This document shows, piece after piece, positions 45,701-54,110 of a stretch of 64,000 bases of DNA (within the stretch, counting starts at the first letter, position 1; every line of letters begins with the position of its first letter). The DNA is from Moesziomyces globuligerus (lineage: Eukaryota; Basidiomycota; Ustilaginomycetes; Ustilaginales; Ustilaginaceae): positions 806,001-870,000 of the forward strand of contig JARVLF010000006.1 in assembly GCA_030849465.1 (NCBI GenBank), read 5' to 3'. Made by a program: the position numbers and the translations under genes. The notes beneath the pieces were generated by a model that was not told where the DNA came from, searched no databases, and saw only the letters and a program-made list of their open reading frames with translations.

Positions 45701-45786
45701 CGTGGTCCGAAGACCAGCACAAGTTCGGAGACCTTCTCGCCGAAGTCAACGACTTCACCCTCGGCCGCTCCGACTATTTTGCATGA
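39754..45786 (+). CDS. BLM10: proteasome activator BLM10/PA200 (PSME4)
   Basis: One uninterrupted frame of 2010 residues, close to the size of yeast Blm10 (about 2140) and PA200 (about 1840). The N-terminus is acidic (MDDDDILEVD). The HEAT-repeat body includes family-like segments such as YPQSLPYDCESLEEFDARLD, LPISHPQRWLPAMFRLWESF, SDDFAHRSHLFWGKMYDEKA, VLLELLSDRHLEVREMAATT-type repeats and LHSGILGASALLAAFPYEVP near the end, which matches the conserved BLM10 C-terminal region. BLM10/PA200 caps the 20S proteasome and opens its gate through a C-terminal tail. In yeast and human the last three residues are Tyr-Tyr-Ala. Here they are Tyr-Phe-Ala, so the key penultimate Tyr is replaced (codons TAT TTT GCA TGA). 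The start ATG is preceded by AGCAGCC, a good context. Confidence 0.95.
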   Translation: MDDDDILEVDSPMEPAVDLDEDEDEEMPSLSLDGPSAERTAQPQKKIKPENRHLQLEYPQSLPYDCESLEEFDARLDHVIRRLVDCVRTKDYDIGLVQWNHRLQCLLSLKYPLLRKTRARLARFYYELAVLPGLNTRCIELAANMCMTLIENKKKCDINDLVLPWKPLYAILEKELFPKRRRTGLTNISEVLLDLAETAQRFFPASDADDMLRTFLPLLDGSNLNSVIATQAFLVHFLPISHPQRWLPAMFRLWESFNSSLFDDQMLDLLARLAEMHVTDPTVSSTSAARKASMLADSTLRSEPQSNGQVTSTRGATDSTPPSSGSASPSSSVGLFSDIGIFTEQQFSLIMTKCLKSAGLPVGSSKAANAALMAQSASVRSGPDAAASGATLKMKKPTDRLRSFAVIIAYSICKDGPSPAELASASYVPTPTGSSSPRPQGSTKPITTYPAGSKALDHLAKFVQATESYFHPSNWGMWQISLSNLVQQIMFEFLKRAKEEERPQCKTPAQYRLTDEIKTEIVSILRTVCLLSMFSKDPLTIAASQASLKRMAILAPELVIPAVLERSFNSLEALETTHRTNAVITALSTLSPVFTSRQLDRSGGKHLLPLLQLCIPGIDLNDPMKTMSTCMFVLLSTLSLRIDDLTRPEVYADDHESFEPIPDQPPLRAVTQEAAPGSSDDVEPVSPEQEDYELRVSTAEFDPWVAAFFQRVLSLFETLPEEGKGGRTGGKSEEQVINMIMAASDGVCRAMSPYLLEKSFRKIAEYCANTVSATSVRVIGSLVGCFARADSRMVLKRLLPQCIANIRAEIANGASSTRTTSTSIPASSDATLHWNLSVLTGALNGPGEHLLPYKDELIGVLQLVMEHCKSERGYSFGAKLAQKVIASLTSLYPSEQRFVNLETWDSDDFAHRSHLFWGKMYDEKAVKINWHVPTLPEIDMALELIDQLVIPALDKVEALQSEGLPRDKAWSNDFCRYLMVVRMGLIGMPSLIQEDEVGGGEPLMDLGDEVPEFVEIPPRFRSHFCLTDREDARYKKVAAFKQRCGQVLHLAAQNTQASGAEDQIDCVKLLVRAIRTYLTCYSYNGEDYKAHMRSLSFFRNIAKLYAKQKAFPRVLFIRRAAFYNTSRARLNSFHRKRTSLADQLILQVLDFCMSNYVGIRQTAQNTLDAIGGVYDGTWILCLPKLIEAIQPGVPDDRMKGALYVLGSKGVSYLCITDARFSVGYIMGLLAAQHHSKPSIQKLVRGIINDFIIRFAEPSTITDKVDSSALKEAADVLERALPSHLQTSDADLIKAVAAKRSLRLERIDHMHKELTGKALEFASSEKTHWAFSIFAARLLRALVRKDRPADDGAAKYLAEQMISENPKMRHCAQAAITKILYYVKLRTLAPTDQDLLLGQTKNPLKHSEKLPSPVSAEWTQQYIASFAEPLSPTSKLRDKPSQGWLVWGEEEKFYEPPPAEGVVFDWEGASRPAVEAVRATIMQESWWQSFCRHLSQEKERDYPGSESVNLLKSIFQIYGVDLLPLVRSTVEQYIAEKDRHRHRAASELVCGIYRGSKHWNMQDQATLWTWLESLLPKIFDGCTPDSQPAWQSCIEYMLQARDPRRARPLVLYIVQAARDNIGKENSNASPWEQAKAQNLLRGALISMNLQFAPFGADEFIRIYSDNFDNHFQEVRSVISESLADLELLQVNPSFGNVETMLDACSTGQGSLLSRPELYNGRLETLSKQLAQWRTERKPTAEGTSQYDRAATTALLWISTTMGDHRNSALAGEVIKYIPDIFGMLELHDNKELSALARAVLTKISTYPFTSDYAGRLIDTVLQVTRSSVDSWRTRLDSLPVLQVIYFQNLFYLNETLVNSIVELLLELLSDRHLEVREMAATTLSGIVRCSQRRLIKTLKNRFTKTVATTRVPRRGEPGYDQQLLALHSGILGASALLAAFPYEVPDWMPSLIVETVAQHTDDPVPISTTVRKCAADFKRTHQDTWSEDQHKFGDLLAEVNDFTLGRSDYFA

Positions 45787-45868
45787 GTCAGCCCTCTGAT
45801 GTGCCAAAGAATTCAATACCGCTACCATCGCGATATCTTCCTCGGGAGAAGCGCCGAGTGGGCGCGCT

Positions 45869-47561
45869 TCATTCGGGCTTGTAGGTGTACATGCGGGCGA
45901 CGATGAAGGCCGTGGTGAGGTTGGCGGCGGAGAAGAACCAGAAGACGGCACCACCGGTGTGGGCGATGTCGAATTGAGCGAGCCAGTTCTTGAGCGGCAA
46001 GAACGCCGAGCCAACGATAAAGTTGGCCGTCCAGTTGAGCGTCAATCCGAGACTCGTGGTTGTTGAAACCGCCTACCAAACAGGAGCACGAATCAGTCGA
46101 CCTATCGCCGCGTGCTCTCTGGCGAATCGGAGCAAGAGGACTTACCTTGGAGGGTACGAGCTCGGGAAGGATGACAAAGGGGATGGGGCCAAGACCGAAG
46201 GAGAAGCCTGCGACCATGAGGACCATGCAGATGGCGCTGAGGGATCGGAGGCCGTAGACGATGCCGGCGCCAAGAAGGGCGGAGGCAACGGCCATGACGA
46301 GTGCCGAGCCGACCATGAGCTTCTTGCGACCGACGCGGTGCTCGTCGATGAGCAGCAAAGGTGGGAAGGTCATGGCGATGTTGATGAGCGTAATCAGGAT
46401 CCCGATAGAGCCAGCAAGCGCTGGCAGGATCGAGCCCAGAATGCCCACACTGTAGTACAGCACCGCATTCTATTCCCACAGCCGAACGCAAGAGAGTGTC
46501 GGTCAGCATTCGTCGCCAGCCCCGCCTTGACACGCAGAAGGTCTACTTACGATTCCGCTCAATTGTTGGCCGAGCTGGGTGAGGATGACGAGTACTGCAC
46601 CTGGTCGAACCTCCGGGTCGGAAAGCAGTCCGGCCAGACCCACCTGGCTCGCCTCATTCGTCGCTGGCGTGAGCTCAGCGTCGCCTTCGGGTTCTGACGC
46701 GAGCAAGCCCTGTCGCTCCTCATCCGCTCGCCCTGCATGTCGGGATGGACCCGTGCGGCTCTCTCTCCACCTTTGCAGCTCCTTTGGCGACCACAGGAGC
46801 GCCCTGACCTCGTCGGCAGCATCCGACGCCGCGCCTGCCGACTTGGTGCGGCCTTCTCCCTCGAGCCAGCCGGGCGACTCGAGTCCGACGGTGAATGATC
46901 CCAAGAGCTGCAGAGCCGACAGCGCGCCCGAAACTAGCGGGACCGTGTGCCAATACGTCGCGTCGCTGCCGAGCGAGCTCGCGCCAATCGCCTGGGCCAC
47001 AAAGATGCCGATGACGATCGAGAGCTGGTTGAGCACGCCGATGGAGCCCTTGAGCGCGACGGGCGAGACTTCGTTAAGGAAGATGGGCACCAGCACCACG
47101 CCGATACCCGAGCCGATGCCTTGGATGAAGCGCCCTACGCCGAGGCTCCAGAGCTGCGACGAGACACCGAGGACGCTGCTGCCGACGATGCCGGCGAGCG
47201 CCGAGCAGGTGATGCACGTCTGCCGTCCCCAGCCCAGCTGCTTGGAGACGGGCGAAATGAGGAATGACGACACCAGCCCGCCGAGCGTGAAGAGCGACGT
47301 GACCAGCCCGAACTGGCTCTCGCTCAACGCGATGCAGCCCACGGAGAGCGGAATGGATGACGACGGGTCGCGGCTCTGGCACGTGAGCATGGGCTGCAGA
47401 GCGTTGAGCTCCGAAATGCCGTAGCCGTAGTTGGCTGCCGAGATCAAGATCCACAGCAGCGCTAGGCGAAAGCGCAGAGTCACCGTTGGCTGAGATCCGA
47501 AAGTGCCAGAGGAAGGAAGAGCGGAGCGGCTCGAGCCGCCCGCTTCGGCAGTCGGCTGCAT
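45869..47561 (-). CDS. MFS sugar-type transporter, vacuolar VVS1/YBR241C-like, three exons
   Basis: Three exons on the minus strand (46551-47561, 46146-46469 and 45869-46072) give 512 residues. Both introns (46470-46550, 81 bp; 46073-46145, 73 bp) have GTAAGT-type donors and TAG acceptors and keep phase 0. The first junction restores QQLSGINAVLYYSVGIL, the transmembrane-7 motif of sugar transporters. Further signatures are RFIQGIGSGIGVVLVPIFLN with NEVSP, DEHRVGRKKLM and VILPELVPSK. About twelve membrane segments are expected. The hydrophilic central loop (about 230-310) lacks the usual PESPR motif and has SPGWL instead. The best resemblance is to the YBR241C/VPS73 group, thought to be vacuolar. 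The substrate is unknown. The gene is tail-to-tail with BLM10 (82 bp apart) and divergent from MTC1. Confidence 0.88.
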
Positions 47562-47943
47562 GGCGCGCTTCTCGCCGCTGGCCTAGTCGGGCTCGAGGGA
47601 CAGGAGTCCAAGGGCAATCTCGAGGTCTCGAGTGGAAGGGAAAGTCGCTCGTCGACACTCGAAGGCTCGGTAGAGCCGATGAGAAAGAGAGAAAGAGGTG
47701 ACGACGTGGGCGTAAGGAGCCTTCAAGTTCAGCGGTGAGCGAGGCGTGTGGAGAAGCGGCACGTCCGCATAGCGCATGGCGATTCAGGGTCCGGGCGCGG
47801 ACTGTGCTGGGCGGCGCGAAGAGTCATGTGTGAAATTCGCCTTCGAGTTGGCCGCACGCGTTCGGACCATCTCCGACTCCACTTCTTGTCTGCATCTTGG
47901 CTTCGATCCCCACGCTTTCATCCATCAACCAACATCCTCAGTC
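47562..47943. promoter_or_regulatory. divergent promoter MFS transporter-MTC1
   Basis: This 382-bp region lies between two divergent start codons. An AGAGAAAGAG-like purine stretch lies at about 47681-47699 and a C/T-rich stretch just before MTC1. No defined operator is seen. Confidence 0.5.
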
Positions 47944-49431
47944 ATGAGTCGACGCAACCGCAAGGACGTGGACGACTTGCTCGCCGACCTCGATAACCTC
48001 GGCGCCGAGGCACCCACCAAGCCGGCACGCAAGTCGGCCGACAAGGGATCCTCGACGCCGACGCCCGCCTCGGGCGATGCGACCGCCAAGAAGGCGCCCG
48101 AGGATGCGCAGACGCTGCTCGACGACCTCGACAGCCTGATGCAGAGCAGAGCCACCTCGAGCAGCAGAGCCTCGCAGCGCAAAAAGGACGACCCTGCTCC
48201 GGCGACGACACCTGCGCCAACGTCTGTGACAGCGACGGAAAAAGCAGCCGCTCCCGCGAGCGAATCTGCAGGCTCGGTCGAAAAGACGGAGGCAGTCGCG
48301 GATGAGAAGGCTGCCTCGTCGGGCTTGAGCGGCGGATGGTCCGGCTGGGGTAGCTCGCTCTTCTCGCAGGCGACCAAGCTGGCGGACCAGGCGAGGCAGG
48401 AGTTCGAGAAGCGCGCTCCAACGCAGGCGGAGCAGGCGCGCGAGCTCGGCAGCAAGGGCTGGGATCTCGCCAAGGGCGTGCGAGGTTTCGTCAAAGAGGC
48501 TGGACTCGAGAAGTGGGGTAAGTACCAGCGAATCATCCTCATACGCAGGCGAGGACGATAGACTGACAGCATGCAATTCGGGCGCACGCACAACAGGGGA
48601 AGAGGTGACCAAGGTGGGCAAGCGCGGATGGACCGACATTGTGAATGCTGTCGCACCGCCCATCGCCGCACACGAGATCATCCAGGTCACGCTGAGCCAC
48701 GACATGGTCGGCTACGACGGCATCTCAGATGTCACCTACCAGGTGCTCGCCAAGGTCATGGAGCAGGTGCATTCGCACGGCACCGAGCAGCAGCTCGTCG
48801 TCAACAAGGCCCAGAACGAGACCGCCTCCAAGCCAAAGGAGTCGGCGGGCGACGAGCAGCCACGCGATCTCAATGCCGTCGAGGGCTTTGCGCCCGCCTT
48901 CCGCCTCGCGCGTGTCAGTCTGGAAGAGTGCATCAAGAACCACGAAGTCTCGCCGCCCCCACACAGGTCCGCCGAGGCAGCTGCTCTGCCCATCACCACC
49001 TGCCCCGTCTTCGTGCGCATCCAGGCCTGCCTCGCCGACCTCCCCGGCGACGGCGCGGATGCAGACACCACGGATGCAGCAAAGTCGCTCTTCTTCCTCG
49101 TCTTACTCCGCGACCCGCAGCACGGACTCAGCCACAAAACCGTCTCCCAGGCCGTACCCACCTCCTGGCGTAAGTCTCCCTCCGCGCCAACAGGCAGGCG
49201 AATCAGCACTGACACATCTTCCGTCCCCTTCTGTCTTGCGCTTGCGCGACAGTCGATGTACCGTTTGAGGAGAACCAGTGGGTGGAGGAGTCGCTCGTCG
49301 ACGTTCTCTCCAACGCTCTCAGCATCGTCGGTCAGGACTACGTGCAGGGCCGAATGTCTGGCCGCACAAAGTCGTCCAAAGAAGGCCTCGTTGACCGCAC
49401 CGCCGCCAACGAGGCGCCGCAAACGGCATGA
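47944..49431 (+). CDS. MTC1: maintenance of telomere capping protein 1 (MTC1), three exons
   Basis: Exons 47944-48517, 48597-49169 and 49253-49431 give 441 residues. Introns of 79 and 83 bp have GTAAGT donors and ACAG acceptors, and both split a codon after its first base. The N-terminus RKDVDDLLADLDNLG and the repeat TLLDDLDSLM are the conserved acidic motifs of MTC1. The middle contains GWSGWGSSLFSQATKLADQA, and the C-terminal domain starts after the first intron (GWTDIVNAVAPPIAAHEIIQ, VTLSHDMVGYDGI, VFVRIQACLAD, YVQGRMSG). Yeast Mtc1 was found through genetic interaction with telomere capping and is associated with COPI vesicles; its biochemical role is uncertain. The Ser/Pro-rich linker is lineage-specific. 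Confidence 0.9.
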
Positions 49432-49589
49432 AGCCTTCACGCGCCTGTGTAGTGCAACCTGGCCAATCCTCTCTTCATGCCCCACTCATTCGTGCGACGC
49501 GCGTCTGTGTACCGTGAGCGTGTGGTGACCGTGGCTAGACAAAGTCTTGCATTAAAAGGGCAGTCGTAGTGGAGTGCGAGCGCGAGGGC

Positions 49590-49928
49590 TTATGCCTTCT
49601 TGCCAATGATCTGGGTGGAGATGATCTCCTCGCCGTTGACGTGGTACTTGATGTCGACCTGATGAGAAGGTGCGTAAGGAGAGGAGTGTCAGTTGACCTT
49701 CGTCTTGGTATGCATGGGCGTAGATGTGCAACTTACGTGGCCGCCGGTCTTGACGTCGATCTTCTCGATCTTGCCCGACTTGACATCGCCGCCGAAAGGT
49801 CGGTCTGTACCGTCAAAAGTGCATTTGATCCATGTCAGCATCTCTTCCATTGGGAAGCGAGCCTAAAGCACGGTGCTGTCGTGGGAGAACTTACACTCGA
49901 TAACGTCACCAACAACGTAGAAAGCCAT
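49590..49928 (-). CDS. tiny three-exon hypothetical protein, 56 aa
   Basis: Three very short exons on the minus strand (49895-49928, 49737-49804 and 49590-49658; 34, 68 and 69 nt) splice to an exact frame of 56 residues plus stop. Both introns (49805-49894 and 49659-49736) have GTAAGT donors and CAG acceptors. The product begins MAFYVVGDVIEYRPFGG and ends in NGEEIISTQIIGKKA. The alternating pattern and the GD-V-EYRP-GG start suggest a small beta-barrel of Tudor/KOW type, similar to short fungal proteins that begin VGD-VEYRPIGG, but I cannot name a family. No single exon is long enough for a simple ORF scan. The consistent phases and donors make a real gene likely. It is tail-to-tail with MTC1. 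Confidence 0.75.
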
Positions 49929-52900
49929 TTTGGATACTGGTAAGGAGATGGAGGGTTGAAAAACAAAGATGGTGGGTGAGGAGGAGAAGGAAGCTTCTGT
50001 CTGGACGAGCTAGGCGAAGTAAGGGTTTGCAGGCGGAAGATCCTCGTCAGATCGGTACAGACACGCAGCCTAGGATGCTGGGCAGAGAAAGCCGATCGAT
50101 AAAATGACGGTCCGTGGGAGCTGCTCATCAGCGTCACATCTTGCATTCGGTCGACTGAACCCTGCTGTGATTGGGGGCAATACGCCTACCGACGCTGGGG
50201 CCAGCTGGAAAACACGAGGCATTGCGACATTCTGCAGCTCAGGATCTGCGGACCGGGTCTGCATTCATCGAAGGCTTTCATTCGTGCGAATAACACTCTT
50301 ACACGCCCGGTGGGAGATTTGTTTGTCGCGTCGATTGCACATCAACAAAGAATTTGAACCACCATCGTGTCTGAGCCGTGGAGGCCTTCTTGAGGTAGTC
50401 ACACGACGTCGACGAATCTGAGCAGCAGCTGCAATACAGCTGAAGGAAGTGGCTCCCACCTCCCGAGCCGGGAAGTGCTTCTGGCCTAGCGTCAATCCCC
50501 CGCGCGAATAAGGCCGCATCGGGGTCCACGCCGATCAAGCATAGAACTTCCATGAACGCGGCCAACGGGCTCTGTGTCGACTGCAACGTTACAGCATTGC
50601 AGTTCTTCAGCACTTCCTGCAATGCTCTCTTCAGCAGTTCGAGCAAGGCACCTGTGTGTAAAACCAAAGTCGTGAATCTTGGCCGTGCCTGCAAACGGTA
50701 CCTTTGACAATGCTTCAAGCGAGGCTGGCGGCTTGGCATACGGTGATTTTACCGGCCGACGTGGTCTTCAGCCGCGGCCAGTGGGAGGGCCTTCGGAGAC
50801 CGCCGACAGCTCAATCTGCGGAGCGGTGCCGACGTCGAGCGATCCCGGGCTGTCGTGCTGCGTATCTTGGCGTGTCCATTCGGAGCAGCCATGTGATGGC
50901 CTGATCGAGTCGGTCGACGGGCGCCGTTGACGTCACTGCATGATGACGTAGGAGAGTTCGCCTCGCGTTGCACGCAGGTGAGGGCGAACTGGCTCGCTTG
51001 TGCGCCTGTCGATTGTGGTTGGATTCGCAAGCAAATCGCCAAGGCCGATCAACGCGCAAAATATCTCCGATCGGGCGGCTCGGTCTCGAGTCGAACAGCA
51101 TGGACTAGCGCCTAAGGATTTCTGAGAAGATTCCTTTGCTGCGAAGGTCAATGTGATGCACTGGTGACGATGTGACAGCAGCCGAGAAGCATCGGAGCCT
51201 GAACGACACACCGTGCGACACAGGCTCCGTCGGGTCTGGTCCCGATCCCGCTTCCGAACACCGAGAAGCGATCGAGTCCGTCGTCGAGATCTCAAAGGCA
51301 TCAGCGATGAATAGGGGTGCGCCGCAGCCCTTTGTACTCAGGTACGGATGGTCGGCTCGGCAATTCAACACGCCGATGAGCATCCCAAGTCGCCGAGGGC
51401 AAGCGGACATTAGTCACCGGGGGAATGCGGAGGTTTGCGTGCGTGGCGCGGCTCAGGGATGCAGCGCATTCCGTGCAAGCGTGAGGCAGAGGCAGCTGGG
51501 CGTCGGCGTCTTGGAAGAGCGGTGCGGGACAAACGAGAAAAGGCGAGCTGGCGTATTCTCGGTAGAATGCGTCTCCGCGCGCCAAACGCGCACGGTGAGG
51601 GGCACACGATGCAGCTCCATGCACCCCCTTGAGCGGAATCTCGCGAGAACGAAATTGGGGTGATGCTCGGCTGCGCTCGGCATACGGAACGGTACAATAC
51701 GGCGCTGTCTGCCGTGTCCTATAGGTGCATTCATAGATGCGTTCCTCTGCGAGTGTCGCAAGCTGCGGTCACACGCTAAGCAGAGCAGGTCGCTTGGCAT
51801 TCTGGCGACCTGGGATGGAGCGAGTCGATTGTATGCGCGGAACCCTCGAGCACCGATGTGCGATGGCTCGCAACCGAGAGCGTGTCAATACGCGAGGCCG
51901 ATGCGAGGTGGGAGGGTGGGAAGAGGGGTCTCAGATGGCTGCACCGCTTTTGCCTTGCGCGCAGGATGAGCTCGCCGTGCACTTCCCCGCATCCACCGTT
52001 GGCAGCCACCACAGTTAGCAACTCGGCGAATCCCGACCAAGCGTCGGCGAGCTCAACATGCCGTGCAGATTTTTCCTGGAAAGGCAAGAAAAGACGCTCC
52101 GGCTGAAGTTCTCCCGCTACCGGAAGCGGTCCCCAGGCCTCCGGATGGTCCTTACTTAAGCCCACAAGCTGTAAATGTGACTGTGCGTCCTGGTTACGCT
52201 TACAAAAGGCGCCCGAGCTAAGCGAATGGCTCGTGTAGGCCACGATGGCGAGCGTTCCTAGCTCCAAGGGTGCACCGCTAGCTGTGGCAACGCGGGGAAG
52301 CGACACTCGCACTTTGCCTGCTTCGCAATTCATCATCTGTGCTCTGGACCCACCAATCTCTGTCAAAGCATCGATCGTTGGTCTGAATGAGTTGCCTCGG
52401 TGTCTGTGCCGATCATATCGTTGGACGTGAACCGCCAATGCCGACATGGCCCGAATGACTGCCGCAGCAGCCCAATGAGAGAAGAGCTCGCTGCGATATG
52501 GTTTCACGAATTGCAAGGTACAATAACGTTGGATGCGGTCTTTGCGGGCGGGCGGGAGGGCAGCAGGCCGGTAGCCGCCGCGCTCTAGCGGGCAGGACCC
52601 CTGGACGCCAGCTGCCGGGTGCGGAGTCGAATTGCGGAGGCGAAACGGTGGGATAGAAGCCCAACGATGTCATTTCGCCTTTTTCAAAGTCTCCGGTTTG
52701 AAGCTCCGCATTGCGGAAAGTTTTTTTTTTTTCGGGGCTCAGGCGCGTCGGGCAAAAGACGAGTGGCCTTTTTATTTTTTCCTAAATCCCCTTTTTATCT
52801 AATTCGGTGCTGCACGCTGGGGCTTGCCGCCCCTGAAGAGGCGTGCGCATGCCACACGCCCCATTAGTGCCATCGGTACGCCTTTGCATGTCTCACAGAC

Positions 52901-54110
52901 CAACTGTCAGGAACTGAAGCAACGACCGGGACAGAGCCGACTCCAAAATGAGCGCGATACGACGTCGATTCAGGCGGGCGGAGGCGCCATCTTGTGCTTT
53001 CGGCCTGCATCCGGCTAGGTCGCCGGCGCGTCTCTGAGGCGGCGTTGCGACGGAGGGAAGGGAAGGGGGGTGGGTGCGATGGAGCGGCTTGCGGCCAGAG
53101 CAAGTCGAGCCTCCGCAAGCTGCACGGCGTGCAGCTGCAAGTTCGATCAGCCCCACTCGTGTGTTCTTGGCTCCGACCTCAAAACAAAGCCTGAGTGGCC
53201 GTTCGCCTCACAATTTGGGCTCCCCCACCTTGAATCGTGGCAGCTCTAAGTAGAGGCACTGGCCCGACAGCCGTCACAGATCGACAGGTTCAACCTCCGC
53301 ACCCGTGCTTCCCTCCTCCCCCGCTGCTCCGCTTGGGACACGCCGTCATCCGCCGCCGCCGCCCTCCGCCCTGCCGTCCGATGGAAGGGCTGCGTGCAGG
53401 CGACACTGTGCGGGTCGCTGCAGCGCGCTTAGCTTTGGCGCTCGTCGGATTCGCCGATGCTCTTGCGCTCGCGCTTCGCCAGTCGCGCAACGCCCGTGAT
53501 GATGAAGTCAGGCCTGCCGACTGCGCTGGACTGCTCGCATGGCGTAAAGCCAAGAGCAATCTCACCTCTGTTGATGATGCCTGCCACACCCCGCGCGCTT
53601 GACGTTGCGCTTCCTCCTGCCTTGCTCGAGTCAAGTCTTCGGCTAGAGATGCCTTGAGATCACGCGCAGTGACCCTGCCCTTGGCTCACTCCGACCTTGG
53701 CAGTCGTCGTGACTGGCCACTGGCGCCCTCGCCATCTCCGGCTCATCCGGTCGTGGCTAAGCTGGCTTACTGGCAGTCGAATGCGCCCCATCTCATCTCG
53801 CTCCGCATCTGCTCCTGCACGACGCCAGTCACTGACCGTGTTGCTTCATCCGTTTCCGCGCTCTCCTCTCCCACGGTGCCTCGCATCGCCTTCCTTTCAT
53901 TCCCCTTCGTGGCACACACCCTGTCCCCTTGCTGAAGACCTGCCTCCCCCTTTATAAACCCATTCTGAAGCTTCCGTGGCTCCACCCTCCTCCCAACCTC
54001 ACGACCACGTCAAGACTGAGCATTCGCGCTCCCTTTCCCCCACCACCTCGATCTCGCCTCTCCTTGACTCCCTTCATCCAATTTACGTCTCTTCACCTGT
54101 CATCGCCACC
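49929..54110. other. 4.2-kb gene-poor region upstream of the sugar transporter
   Basis: No frame in this stretch has a good ATG start and a recognisable motif. The longest, 51776-52516 on minus (246 codons), opens with a TTG and has shadow-like composition. The region is less GC-rich than the genes and includes homopolymer T runs at about 52721-52733 and 52770-52778. It may be an unusually long regulatory region or the remains of lost genes. Confidence 0.5.
53953..53958 (+). promoter_or_regulatory. TATA box of the sugar transporter gene
   Basis: TATAAA preceded by CCCCCTT, 153-158 bp upstream of the ATG at 54111. Its position fits a start site in the C/T-rich leader that follows. It is one of the few clear TATA boxes in the window, which fits a regulated transporter gene. 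Confidence 0.6.

Noticed and set aside
51776..52516. 246-codon minus-strand ORF in the 4.2-kb gap
   Set aside because: It opens on TTG, the first ATG is inside, and no motif or splice structure supports it.
53270..53310. B-box-like GGTTCAACCTCC at about 53288
   Set aside because: No cloverleaf can be drawn with the upstream sequence, so no tRNA is called.
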